From: Plecoglossus altivelis
Taxonomy: Eukaryota; Chordata; Actinopteri; Osmeriformes; Plecoglossidae
Length of the DNA: 64,000 nucleotides
Assembly: GCA_036571765.1 (NCBI GenBank)
Contig: BROE01000028.1
Coordinates: forward strand, 5,825,881 to 5,889,880
Direction: 5' to 3'
The position numbers and the translations under genes are program-made. Positions 26,201 through 39,700 of the stretch are shown one piece after another. Under the pieces are notes generated by a model. It made no database searches. It saw only the letters and a list, made by a program, of their open reading frames with translations, and had not been told where the DNA came from. The number at the start of each line of letters is the position of its first letter. The first letter of the stretch is position 1.

Positions 26201-26712
26201 TTCGGTATTAAACATTTTATTCAAGGAACTATCAAGAAGGATCAACTCTATAGTTATTGAGCCGGTATATTAACCATCCATAGATAGACTTTGTCTTTTG
26301 CGTGGTCAGAATAGTATATAGGGAAATAGTGAATGGGGAATATACTCAAATAATTCTAATATGTTGAAAAAGTGTGTTATTCCAAAGCCAAGCTGTTACT
26401 TTGATTTACTTAGATCATTTTAGAGCTGTACCTCCGAGGGGAAATGTTGAAGACCTCAGCAATCTTAGTATACAGCTCCTTCACATTGGTAAAGCCATAG
26501 ATGCGGCCTGTGGGGCTCCCGTGGGCCAGCTGGGTGTGGAACACCAGCCTGGGCCTTGGGTACTCCGGTGGGCCAGGCGGAGGTGGTGATGAGGGGGGTA
26601 GCGGTGGAGCCGAGGGCACCACTCCTACTTGGCTCTGGTTGTTCTCCTCCTCCATGGGCATGGAAGCCTTGGGATCCTGCTCCTGCGGGCTCATTGCCTC
26701 CCCGTTCTGCAT
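20208..26712 (-). CDS. gipc3: GIPC3, PDZ-domain adaptor
   Basis: Six coding exons on the minus strand: 26432-26712, 24224-24409, 23079-23259, 21446-21555, 20876-20957, 20208-20359, about 330 residues (human 312). Exon 1 has a Pro-rich N-terminus, then the conserved block FHTQLAHGSPTGRIYGFTNV. Exon 2 carries LLGGQIGLEDFIFAH, and exons 2-3 the PDZ domain (roughly residues 130-213; ALGLTITDNGAGYAFIK, VGDHIEAIN, YEVAKML). The last exons give the GIPC C-terminal myosin-VI-binding type region (KVDDLLESYMGIRD, DDFAEALDSVLGDFAFP). GIPC3 links transmembrane cargo to endosomal myosin VI and is needed for mammalian hearing. Start chosen: first ATG (26712). The exon 1/exon 2 junction is out of phase by one base (see findings). 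Intron 2 contains an assembly gap. Confidence 0.93.
23270..24075. repeat. GGAA/GGGA-rich microsatellite with assembly gap
   Basis: The plus strand carries repeated ggaag, gggag and gaaa units from about 23270. These run into 578 N bases (23423-24000) and resume to about 24070. It lies wholly within the intron between gipc3 exons 2 and 3. Open frames crossing the Ns are artefacts. The true length of the array is unknown. Confidence 0.95.
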
Positions 26713-29640
26713 CGGCCCCCCGAATCTGGCTTCTCCTTTGTCCTTCGGAAGCCTGACTGGATTATGCCCTAGCTTGCAATGCACAGAGTCTTCCCCACTC
26801 CCCCGTCCACCTCTCCAACCCTGCCATGGGCTGTTGGCCTGCTAAATTAGTGATGAGAGTCTCCAGGTAACGGTAGCTTGAGGAGCACAGCGCTGCCCGG
26901 ATGAAACCCAAAACCCCGTAGATGCAGGATCGTATGCGGGTGCAACATCAGACACCCTGAGCACCCAGAGAGAACAGCAAACCCATTACAGCACCTAAAA
27001 GTTCTTTCAAGACCCTCCACGATTCTGTACTCGTCTGGGCCGCAAGGGAACTCCAGACATGTGATCGCAGAGATATTACACTCCCCCCCCCCAAAAAAGT
27101 GTGATGGAAACTATTCCTGTAGAGAGAGCTCCAAATTGTCACACCCACAGTCCGTGAACGTAGACAATGAGTCGGTGTGTGGAAGTAAGGTGATACTCGG
27201 GGGCTAGGAGTCCCCCCTACTCTTCATTAAGGGACAGATATTCTCGGCAGGGTGCATCTACACAATGGGTTGACCTTTCTGACCCTAGAGATACACAAGA
27301 CCCTTGGTCAGGTCATTCACCTCGGGACATTGTTTCAGCGCTTGGTTGATGACGGAGCTGGCAATGATGGATTTTATGAATGATATCGGTGGGGGAAGGA
27401 TCTTTTTATTAATATCGAAGACCTACTGCTGACTGCTTCCATCACTGAAATGTAGAGGTAGGCTTTATTCAAATACCGGTGCTGATATAGAAGGTTGTGT
27501 TCGTGCACCTCCCTTTTTATACATCTTGTCAAATAAAAAAGTCACTCATCAAACACCTCACTATTGTACAATAAACCAAATGATCTTTTCCCATCTGCTT
27601 GAAAAGTTGGCTCTGGGCAGCTTTTTTAACAGCGTTTAACATCAGTCTGCTCATTGGCCTGATGAGGATTTAGCAAGAATAAACATCAGTACATCAGACT
27701 TTGTTGGCTACTTTGGCCCTATGTGTTTTACAGCAGGCTACATGAATGGTGTGCTATAATACAGCTTTCTGCAACAGAAATAATACAAGCAACAGCGATA
27801 GCAGTTTTCTTATCTAAGTCATTTTTTGTCAAGTGGTCTCTCTTATCCCGAGGTTAAAACTATTACTTCAAGGCACTGATAATGAGCAATGTTCTACCAA
27901 AACCGACACTTTACAACCGCTGATAGTCACCACAATCTTGACTGTAGCGGACATCTCTGTATCCTGTCCTTGGAATGTGCTAATAACGACCCTGACTACT
28001 CTGGTCTAGTCTAGTTTGTCCTTGACTTAGGATTTGGACGTCAGCATAATATCACAATACAGAAACGTTCCTTTTACTGCTCTAGACACATGACCAGATT
28101 TACATCAACAGGGATATATTCGTTTGTTTGTTTTTTCAATAAAGTGACGTGATCTCGTGCGAAAGTGTCCTGGCTATGTATAACCATCTCATGACTGTTA
28201 TTGGCAGCATTTACTCTTGCTGTTGGGAATGAGCGTGTAATAAAAATCAAGGTGAAGTAAATTCAACTTTTAGTGTTTCCCACTTGTCACTATCTCCCCA
28301 AACATTGGCTCCAATCATGTGGTCTGCTTGCAAATCAAATGTCAATACTGCAGGAGTCAATGTTGACTTATGGCACGTTCGATGCAATGTGAGCAATACT
28401 TCACCTGGGTTTACCGTACAGGATGTTGCACTTGAGATTTTCCTGTCCCATAGAACAAATACAATTTATTTGTGTCCACCCTACAGACTCTCGTAGCTTA
28501 GTACAGATAGAGCATATACAATTCAAATATTTTGTCACTGCTGTGTGTTTCTGAGTAAAAGCGTTCACAATATTGTGTTCAACACATTGGCTCAAACTGT
28601 GGAGAACCATCCGGATATCTTGGCAAGGTAACTGAGAGAAAGCTGTCTCCTGGTCATCCTACGTGGTGTGAAAACGTACTTATCTGATTGAACCATTTTC
28701 TGTATAAGGCTCTACTCCCACACTGTTTCCTCTTTGTCTCCTGGTGAGGATGATTATGGGATGTTCTGGAGCTGGAGGAAAGCCCGCACAGACTGCGCAA
28801 GGGTGGCGTGTTTGCTGTGTCATGTTCTAACACATTGCCTCCTCTGTTCCCTGTGAGGCGAGGAGTTTCCTAAATAGTCATATGAGCTGTTTGGCTCAGA
28901 AATCCCCCTCCATATTGACTACTTCCTCAAAAAAGTACTGTTATGAGTAATGCTGACTCTTTTCACTGTGAGATTGAGATGAGATTCTCAATTCGATTCC
29001 TGAAAACGAATGGTTGATGGTGTCCCAATAGTAGCTACAGTACCTTGAGTGTTGTGAGGAACACACATTTCACGGGACACATTTCAGCCAGGGGCCCAGT
29101 CAAGTGAGTTAGGTGTGACCTAACCATGTGCTGCTGTAATTACTGCCTCGCAGAAGTGGGTGAGATGGTCCTGGGTCAGCTGGTCTTTACAGGGCCTTGG
29201 CTGACCAGGAAAGATCCTGCAGTTTATGAACCTCAGTTTCCAGCTAAGTTATTGAGTCCCCAGATGTCTTTCTTTGAATCATGGAGTTATTTAACAGTGT
29301 TTGACTATGACCGTTTTTAATATTTATGAGACCACGTTCATCCTCTTTTACTCTGTTATTTTCTAAAACCGTTTTATTGTCTTGTTGTTAGTGCAAATAA
29401 ATTTAATGTAATATTAATTTGAACAGATGGCTATTTTGCTGCCATAAAAATGTCAGACTAATCATGATAAACAGTTATGAATGAAGCTTGTGTCAATAGA
29501 TTGTCAAGATACTGTCAGTATTACAAAATAGGTGTAATGTTCTAAAAGTGAATGGCGTGAGCGTGAGTATATTTTCAGTCTGTTGCCAAAGTACACTAAA
29601 TTCATAAATTATTAAGCCACTGAAAACAATTCGACAAAAC
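26713..29640. other. Intergenic between gipc3 and the GRAMD gene
   Basis: No coding exon was recognised on either strand. The stretch just above the gipc3 start holds the gipc3 5'UTR and promoter, whose limits cannot be read. Confidence 0.4.
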
Positions 29641-29649
29641 ACCATTGCA

Positions 29650-29924
29650 GCTTGTGAAGCGGACCCTACAAGGATGCGGGTTGCTTAACACGGGGCGGAG
29701 GCTGTGAGTCGACTACTACGCACTGATTGGACAGCTGGTCTGACATGCCATTTTTTGTAATTCGACGCTGTCTGCTATTGGTCCGCAAGCCTTGGTCCGA
29801 TTTAACATCATTATCCTAATCAGCATACATGGTGTCGGCAAAGAAAAGCTGTAGCGAAACAAATTCAAGGAGTCGGCGTGGAGCGGTGTGTTGAGGCAAA
29901 ATCGAGCACTGGGTTGGAAGAAGA
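29650..29924 (+). promoter_or_regulatory. Promoter region of the GRAMD gene (upstream start)
   Basis: This block, just ahead of the first candidate start codon, contains a GC box (ggggcgg, 29692-29698) and two inverted CCAAT boxes (attgg at 29726-29730 and 29777-29781). It has no TATA box, which fits a housekeeping-type vertebrate promoter. Confidence 0.4.
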
Positions 29925-32900
29925 ATGCTTGAAAACAAGAGAGAGAGGTTGAAAACCTTCCTAAGGAAGATAGATGAGAAGGCTATTTTCAGAATCAAGC
30001 ACTTCATGAAAGACGGGTAAGAATAACTGTTCGCTCGGAACCGCTGTATATCTTCCCAGCCAATCAGCTGCGAGCACTCATCTAAGGGTGGACGCTAGGC
30101 TAAAATAGCCGAGTTAGCTAGCCAAACATATTGAGGAGTTTTCTATTTTAGCTGCTACAGTATGCATATATAATATTTGTGCAAATTGGCCATAGAACAT
30201 GTGCATGAAACCCTGTCAATAAACGTTCCCGTGGCCTGAGACGTTTCAATTTATGTGGAGGCCTTGCTCTGCACCGCTCCGCTCATCTAAACACAGATGT
30301 AGGTTAGCCAGATAGGACTTTGGTATCAGTTTGGCTGTAAAACAATTATATCGTTGTCATAATCATTCTTTTATTGTGTATAATATCCAACTGCGTGCGA
30401 TTGTTTGCAGCCAGCCATGTAGTCGCAGGGGTTGTTTACATGCATGTTTACATGTCAAATTGTACTAATGACTCTGGTCCTTGCTGTGTTGAACCACGTA
30501 GCAACGTGTAGGTTATATTCACTGACTGAACGGTTGTGAGATGGCACGGTGTCATGCTCATCCTAGTAGAGTCTCAATCCTATCCGGTCCTCTTCTAGAA
30601 AAAGCATGACATCATCCTTTAGACTGTGGGTCGGATTGACGCTATTTTAGTGGCTCTTTTGAAACAGGGATGACCCTAGCCTCTTTCCATGTCGGATAGT
30701 CCATGTTAAAGTGGGAACAAACATTGTCCAAAACTCTAAGTCCGTGTCCTCTTTTGCTATGTCTATTTTTACTTCCCCTTGGTCAGCCACAGGTGGGCTG
30801 CCTGGTGTTGTCACAAAAAAAAGATGGCTTCATATCACTTAATACCCAGCCTAGTAGGAAGAATTTGTATTTCTTCCCTCCCCTATGGCCTCTCCCTGGA
30901 CAGCCGGTGGATTCCATTTGGCCTGGTGTCTCTTCCGCCGTTAACTAGACGTACGTCACATCGAGGGTCGTCCGTCTCTCTGTCCTTCACCGTAGACCTT
31001 CCCTGTACGATAAACTTAAGGGGCGTTTGAATGTTCTTGTTTTTTGAAATAAACATGGAAGTGCAGCAGGCAACGATACCACGCAGGGTGGAGATCTCGC
31101 TAGCAGACCTGGGAGCGGAAGTCCCAGCCTTTAAATAATACTTAGCGAAAGCTAGGCTAAAAAAGCAACTTAAGTAAAAGGGAGAAAGCCACACCAGGCC
31201 TTGCTGATGGTTTCCAGTCAAAGTATGGGGTTGTGTTCAAACCAGCGCTTTGGTTTGGAGGGTGTGTGAGGCCTCCCGATATAGTGCTAATAAGCACTCT
31301 TGGGACCATCCAGAGTCGAGAAACTGCTCTTTTTCCCCCCCTTTGGCTCTTGGCTGCCTTCTTCACAGAGTGCTGTCGGATTCCACGTCGATTCCAAAGC
31401 GCCTTCCTCCCCTGGCCCTGACGCCACGTGCTTGCCTTGTTTGTAAACGTGACCGTCGAGAGCCATGCCAGTTTGACCCGGTCTTAATCAGAGATAATGT
31501 TGCTCTGTACACACATTTTACAATCTGCCCTCTTAAGACTGTTCCGGTTGCTCCCTGTAGTACTGTATACATAAGCGTATATTAAAAATGTAATGCATTA
31601 GACTTGTATAGAGCTTTTCTTTGTAATCAAAGATACTTTACGGGGTATAACATGTCAAGGTTGAGCCCACGTGTAACCGGATCTGTCCAGATCATGTAGG
31701 CGTGGCCCCGTATCAAATCTGGGTTGAGATGTCTACCAGGGCATAACCACTGCTGAAAGAACCACATGACCCTGCAAAGAAAGCTCTTCTCTGTCTCAGA
31801 GAGGATGTAGGGAGATCTGCCCAAACTGTGAGCCACATGACTCTCACAAACGCACACTTGTTCCTCCCCCAGTAGCAAGCACACACATGCTCACTGTTCC
31901 AGCTCGCTGGGTGCTGTGCGTAGTGAGGCTGTGAGGTTGAGGGTTGGTTGGTGAGCTTTGGACCACTGCGGTTGAGCCGAAGGGCAGGGCGCCAGCGGCT
32001 TTGGCGGAAAAACAAATCTGGCGTTGTTGTTGTTGTTTGGGCACGGTGACCGGAGTTCTGCCCTACAGACTGTCCAGTGTGCTTCCAAACCCTCCTGCTC
32101 GGCCCAAACCCTCCTGCTCGGCCCAAACCCTCCTGCTCGGCCCAAACCCTCCTGCTCGGCCCAAACCCTCCTGCTCGGCAGGCTGTCGAGGGCTTCACCC
32201 TCCACCCCCCACACGGTGTCGCTTCATACTTTTACAACAGGAAATTTCTATTTGAATCTGCTCTGATCCATTACAGTAGATGGTGCACGTATGTGCCTCT
32301 TCCCATTTTGCTCTGAAACAAGGAGTGTTTCTGTTTCTGACGAAATGTCGTGACCAAATCTCTACCACCTGTACCACAATCTGTACCACCCTCCCCCGCC
32401 TCAGCCGTTAATCCAAGAAGTGACACGTTTTCTTTTGAAGACGAGAACACCCCAGCTGTGCCTGCTGTCATCTGATCTCTGTTTAAGACTAAACCAATTT
32501 GATTGGATAAGAGGAAAGCAGCTGTTCGAACGACCTTACAATATGCAGGTCTCTGTGCGTCCACTAGATGGTGTTTACTTCATGCTTCACAAATCACTTT
32601 TTTAGATTTCTGCTTTTTTTCCCTTTTTTTCCTCCAGCTATGCTAGAAAGACTGGTTGGCTGGTAGGCTAGCTGTGCAAAAAACTGCAATGGATAAAGAT
32701 GATACAAAGCTTGTCCTATCCTGCGTCAGTATAAGAACACCGTGCTTCTGTAATTCAGAACTAGGAGATAGGGATCCTTCCAGCTCAGTCAACAGCAATG
32801 TTCTAAAAGCACATGCGTGACTGATACAGAAAACGGGACAGGCTATCTGAGCCCCCTGTCCAGACAGCTCGGCTAACCGATTTGAAAGAGATGCTCGTGT

Positions 32901-33735
32901 AAGATCCCAGTCTTACGATGGGGGGGGTCGTGCATTGTGGGACAGTCTCAAATGCCAATGGATTTCACAGAAGCAAATGACATCATGAAAACACTTAGTC
33001 CTATTTCATGTTTACTCTATTGCAGGGGCCTGAACAACCCCCTCAACCCTCCTCCCCACCCCCAGACTTCTAAACTTGAGATACTGTACCCTAATTGACC
33101 AGCGATCTGGTGTGTACCACCGTACCAGCTCACTAACACAACAGTATGTTCCCAACGGATATTTATAACCTACCTAGCTCGCACCCTTATCTGAGCCCCC
33201 TGGCTGTCTCTAATACCAGGAAATGGAGTATTTTGGGGGGTGGGTGGATTCTTGGCGACCACCAATGGGAAGCACTGCTGCCGTGACAAGACCTCACACC
33301 TCTCTTGTGTGGCTGTTGTGTTGGCTCAATCTTATCTGGTGATTAGGACGACAAAGGTGGCGATGGAAGGGGGTTGGTTGGTTGGGTGGGTGGGTGAGTG
33401 GGTGGGGCTGCTGTTCCAAGCATGTACGATGTGTGCCCACGTTGGGCTAGCTTGTGCCTGAGCTTGTGGCTTTTGCCGGTCTGAAGGGACAGGAGTACGA
33501 AGGCCAGCACACATTTGGCTAGACTAGCGAGTTTAAATTGTACTCTGTTGTAATCTTCGGACCCAAAGCAAATGAGTCTAGTCCTTTCCTCAAATGGGAA
33601 TCTGGGCTTGGTCTGTGACTCGATTAGAAAAAAAGATGTGAGTCATTTAAAGACGGTGAATCAAGCAAGAGCTTTCTGTTAGGTTTGGGAGTCTCGGCGG
33701 CTCCATTTATAATGGAAAGTGTTTGTGTGTTTGTG

Positions 33736-33766
<31 letters not shown>

Positions 33767-36700
33767 ACACCTGCGCTGTTAGCCTAAAGGCGTGCATGTG
33801 ATTGACGACAACTCCAACCACACTTGCATTTCTAGAACCTCTTGATTGACTTTTCCCAGACACCAGCGATGCATGGCCTCCCTGTCAGTAGCTCGTTTAA
33901 GATGGTCACGTTGGCCATTGCATAAGCTGTTGTGGTATGTCAGGCAGACTCTCAAAAGTGACTTACAGCCCAGCTAACCTACGGTCCTCCTACACATGTT
34001 TAACCGTTTGAACTCCTAAAACTGGAACTGTCATTGGTGATGCAGAGGACAAGTTTCGTCAGTTTAGCGTTTGAGATAGTAACGATAGTTAGTCAGTTAG
34101 TTAGTTATATTTGGGGAACTGCACCAGGTCAGCAGTGAATCAGCTGGGACAAAACTACTCCTTTGACTCAGATAGAACCCAGTCTCATAAACCTACCAGT
34201 GCAAGGTTCATTTGAACAAATTCCCTTTTGTTTCAGCCCTCTTTTTCAAACAGGCAAAATATTTGTTTTCTCTGTGAAGGACACAATGCATCTCACAGAA
34301 CAGGGGTGACCTGACCATTAGCATGACTATTGTACTTGTTTTAACTTCTTTTCTAGCAAGACTAATGTGGAAGTGCTTTAGTTTCCATCCACTTTGGTCT
34401 TGCGCCGTTTGGATAGCGAAGCCGCTCTCCCCCCTCCTTCTGGCTCCCACAGTCAGCTGTTTCCAAGGTAACACAGCTGGCTCCTAAATCCCCCGGGGGG
34501 GAGGTCGAAGCTTGAGGGACAGCACAGCTTCAAACCCAGCCCTCGCTCTCTCTTTCTCCCTAATCCTCCTCCTCCGCTGGCTGTTTTCATGCCCAGCTCA
34601 GACTGCACTTCCAGCAGACTCCTGTTTGTTGTTTTTTCGATTGCAAACGGAGACCTTTGCACCTCCCACCCCTTGCTCACCTCACACTGCTCCGGGTCCA
34701 AAGGCAAGGTGCAGAAGTCGCACTTCATTCGATTCATTTTTTTTTTCTTCCCCGTTCCGACGCACGCACGCTCTCCGCAAGCCTGCTCCATACCAAGCAG
34801 GTGTTCAGGACAGGTCATGGAGAAGGGGAAGAGTTTCCCGGGGCGAGCCGGCAACGTGGCAGAGCCTCCTCGTGGCGAGGATGGGCGGAGGTAGGCCCTC
34901 TGAACCTTAACATGGCTGACCGCTCAGCCCTTTCAGACAGAACCGATGGCAGCAATAGCCCGTCTCTGTGTTTTGTAACTAAACCTGTGAGTAGCTGTCA
35001 GCAAACCAACACTTGACTTGGCTCTGCGTGAAGGTTTGTCATCACCTACAGATTTGCTTTCGTTTCTATTTTGTATTCCGAATTTTAGCCTAAATGTCTA
35101 TTGTCAGTGTGTAACATGCACAGGCATAGCCCAATCCATAAATCCATAGAGTATCACAGTCATTTGTCTTACCGATCTGTCAGTGAGGCCGGGGGAAGAG
35201 ATAGGGGTTATCATGTCGAAACGCATGTGGCTGTCTGTTTGTAGGACAGAGTCCATCACAAAATGGGACATTGTGAGGAATCCAGATGAACAGATCAGGC
35301 GAGGTTTTCACACATCTTGCCAAACACACACGTAAGACAACAAGCAGTCAGGTGGATAGAAGAGCCTGGGTTGGATCTTTTCCCAGTGCTGAGAAAGTGG
35401 GGCATGGTTCAAGGCCTGTGTTTTACAGATATCTGCTGTGGAAACACAGAGAAACTAGGCCACTCTTGTGTCTCGTGAGCGTGACTGGAACTTGTTCAGC
35501 AGCGCTGGCATCTCTGTTCTTCCTGTACCTTTTTGGTGTTTCTGATCACCTCCTAACTAAGTAACATGACGAATTCCAGGATGTTCCTGGGAATCAACAA
35601 TGCTAATGTAACTTCAGTTGATTTGGCCTCGACCGGACGATAGCTTAAAACGGAAAGAAACCAGATAAATCCATCATTTTCTTCCTCCCAATGACAAGCC
35701 TCCTGCTAAGGCAGTATTAGAAGAAAAGAATGGCATGTTTGGCGCTATATCAGATGTTGTGTCGAAGGGCATGATTGTGTTGGGGTCTAGAACAGGGGTG
35801 GACTGTCCTGGTTCTCAGGAGCTGCTGTCATGAAGTTTTCAGATGTTTCCCTGCTTCAACTCACCTGATTCTAACGAATGCTCATTATCAGGCATTCACA
35901 GAGCTTGATACTAACCCAGTCATTATATTCAGGTGTGCTAGAGCAGGGAAACATCTACAGCATTCGGGGCAGTGGCCCCCGAGGACTAGGATGACCTAGC
36001 CCTGGTCTAGAAGGCTGCACCTGACAAGGAGGTGGGCCCACAGTATTGGTCTTGGTCCTCCACCGGAGCAAACGGCAGCCGAACAGCAGGACTGCTCATG
36101 TTCAGAGCGCACACTTTTACAGAAGAAGGCTATCCTTTGGAACATTCTGCACACGGTTTTTAAAAGCCGCTGACTGACTGCGTTTTTGGGGCCATCTGGT
36201 TAGTAATGGACAGGACCTGTTGTACCAGATTCTCCTCAATTTGCCTGCTCTTTCACACAAAGCCAAAATAGCCACGAGCACTGTACCTTTTGTCAAATGT
36301 CAAATGTCCCAGATGCTATTGTACTTGACATGCCGTCACCTGGTGGAATGCATTGTGGGACTGGGGGATCTCAAAAGCTGTTCTTGCCTTCAGCTCATTT
36401 TCTGTGACGGCTGCAAAAGTGAGTCTCGACAATGCTAGTTTGGCCCAAAAGTAAGAATTAGAGTGCTTTAAGATCCTTAGTGGTTTGCCTCAACGTTGCC
36501 TCGTCAGCCTTCCCATCTCATAATTACCTGAGCCAGATGGAAACCTGTAACTGGAGGTCTCGTTTACACATTGTAAAAGTGGTCAACTTTATTTGCTGTG
36601 ACGCAGATCTACTTTAAAAGGTTTCTAAATGGGCAGGCAGGTGGCATCAGTAAAGCTTCCCTTTTTTACCATAGATCCCGCTCACTGTTTGCACCCAGTC

Positions 36701-39700
36701 AATCCAACCTTGCTCGATCCTTGTTTTTTTTTCCATTGAACCTTACTCCAGTCAACTCCAGCATTACCAAAGGCCTAAACATCAAGCTGTTATCAGGTCA
36801 GCAGTGCTTTCAGTATGTTGTTTGCTGACCTGTAACGGTGGGTTATGTTGTAAATGGTCAGCCATATGGAAGGAGTCAAATGGAATGACTGAAAATGGGC
36901 CTTTTAGCAGCAAACACATAGCATTGTACATCTTTTTATTTTTTTATTTTTTTTTACAACGTATCCAATTTCATTTAGACTTATTGTTATATCATGATCA
37001 TTTGAGCAGGCTGCTGGATGGTTGGTCTGTTGTATCAAAGCTTTTAAGCAATTGAGGTTGCTCACTATCAAGTCGCTAATGGATCTTCCTTTTGTCTGCC
37101 AGTAAGCAACGCCTGCTTTGTTACGGGTAGTTGACTTCTAAACAATAAAGGAGGAATGGGCTCAGGACAGGACTGGCCTGTTGGAGAAAGGGGTTATGGA
37201 GAGGCTAGGATGTAGACTGGTTTGAACTGCTTTTCAAGCATGAGAGAACAAGCCTGTTTATTTATTTCTGTTCTTATTTTCCCTTAAACCTACACCGCCT
37301 GGTCGTTGCACTGTTCTTCAAGCACGCAAGTTGTATTTATTGTTGGAAGGCAGTTTCTTTTTTTGTCTGTTAGGCTGGTAGACAATGCAAAGGCGAGGCT
37401 GTTCTTGCGTGTCAGCACCTGTAATTTGCTCCCGCTACTCCACTCGCCTGCTCTCACTCGCTGAGGCGCTGGAGAGGGCGGGGCCGGAGCCTTGCGTCAC
37501 CCGCGACGATGTGTCACACCATTCTCGGAACACAAAGGCACTTCCTTTAGGTAATAGCACTCATGTCACAAGTTTTCTCTGGCAGGATGTGGTCTGAACT
37601 AGTTCTTGCGTCGCTTCAGTAACAGATCATCAGGTCAGCAGCTTCCAGATTTTTGGTGACTTCCCCCTTCTTCAGTTTTGCGGTTTTGTGGTTTTGTTCT
37701 CGTTTTTTGGGGGAAGTAATGGACCAATGCTAGTTTTTAGTCAATCAGATTTTGGTCTTCCGTCAATTAAAGACTGGATATGATAAGGTACATGAGTTTC
37801 AGGGCATCAAGGAGACGTGTTAACGGGTAAGAGAGATGACAGTTGGCTACCTTGTGTTGAAGGTTTGCTTGTTGTGACTAGCTACTGCTAGACTGTTTAC
37901 CTTTTACTCTAGGCTTTTCTGGTACTAGTATGCTAGTCTTTTGTGTAAATGGTTATGTATAGGATTTTTGGAGGACAAACAAGAACAGATGATGCAATAA
38001 ACTGCATGTGGTTGGGTTTAGCCATTATCATTTGGGGGGGTATCCTTTCTTGCCTTTGTGTACAGCCTTCCACCAGGTTGTGATTTGACATGACGGGGTG
38101 TGTAAATGCTGTGTCCAGTTGACTGGGGGGGGGGGGGTGGCTGGGGGGAGGGAGGAAGGGTTAAAAGACAAGCCTCAGGGCCTACAAACACTGCCCCTTG
38201 CTCATCGTTTGTGACGTCAAGTTAGGCAGGTGAAGGTATGTGGAACAGCACACCTTTTGTCCCGCATAGTTTCCATTGGTCGCTGGCGCTCAGTTTTACC
38301 CTTGAGAATAGGACCCCTATCCATCAGCCGCAACTGGCAGCTGGGGCCAGGGGAGACCTCTGGCTGTTCTGTTTCCTTAGAGCTGGCTAGTGATACGCTT
38401 TGCTAAAGAATCTCCACAACTGGACAGGCCACTCGCCCAACGCAATGGGGTTGACTGTGGCTTGCTTTGCAGCGGTCAGAAGCTGCCTATATGGATACAC
38501 GGAGAAGACATGTTTGTTTCCCCCCCCCCTTACTAAACCCAACCCCTCCCTGCCTGTCCCCCTCCTCCTCCTCCAGCTACCCAGTGGAGAGTGGTGGCCT
38601 GTCAGTGAAGGTGAAGAGGAGCAAGAGCAGCAAGAAGGCCGAGCCCAGGAAGGCCTTCAGCTTGGAGGAGTCCCAACTGGCCGTCCATCAGCACAAGGAC
38701 CTCACTCGACAAGCCCCCATCAGGTAGGCTAACCCCCCCCAACACACACACACATACACACCACACCTGCTCCCATTGCATCATACTCAAGCATGGCACT
38801 CCTTGTAACTGCACCGAACCTATTACCTGGTCGGCCGCTGTCAAGGCCACCTCCTCCCCGCACCACGCGGACTCGCACGCACTCACCAGGGCCAGCTACT
38901 GACTTCGCTCCCTTCCCGCTGTGTCCACCCTCAGGTCGGAGACGTTCGACGCAGACCGGAGCTTTGAGAGGACAGAGGGCACAGGCTCGCAAAGTGTAAG
39001 TTTGTGTCTGAAGATGAACCAAGATAAACACTCCTCCATGACGCTGCAACTCCTTCCTGTTTGCTGACTGTGGGGGGTGTTCTGTTCTTCTTTAACAGAG
39101 CTTCATCAAGCACAATGCCACATTCCACAAGCTGTTTCCAGACATTCCTGAGAGCGAAGACTTGCTGCATGGTAAGCTGAGCAAAACCCAAAAGTTTTAA
39201 AATGCTACTGTTTTCTGCTGCAGGTGGTTTTTTGGAAAGCATTTTGCAAATATTGCATCTATGTCCTGCCCATATTGACAATTCTGTGAGCGATGTTGTC
39301 AGTTGTGTGGACGGGTAATCATCTGTACATATACACACACGTTTATTTAGCCAACGTAATGACACTTGTTGCACAACAAAAAAGCCTGCATTGTCTCATT
39401 TTGTCAGTTATATCTGGTTAAAGCTAATATGCAGGAGTCTTGGGTCTTGCCCAACTAAACTAGCTTTAGGCCTCTTTTCTTGTGTTCAAAACAATTACAG
39501 AAGTGGCCTGGGTTAAGTAGGGGTGTTACCTAAAGGGGAGGGGAAAAGTGTTCCATGATATGTTAAGCATGTCCAGAACACAAGCAACTGTTCCAAGGCT
39601 AGAGTCCTGCTAAGTGAACAGCTAGCCACGAGGGCCCTTAGTCTACCTGCTGCTGATCTCCTTTGTCCTCTCTCCACCTCAGCATACATCTGCGCCCTGC

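Noticed and set aside
32087..32179. Possible CRISPR-like repeat array
   Set aside because: The 19-bp units are contiguous with no spacers, in an intron of an animal gene; it is a minisatellite.
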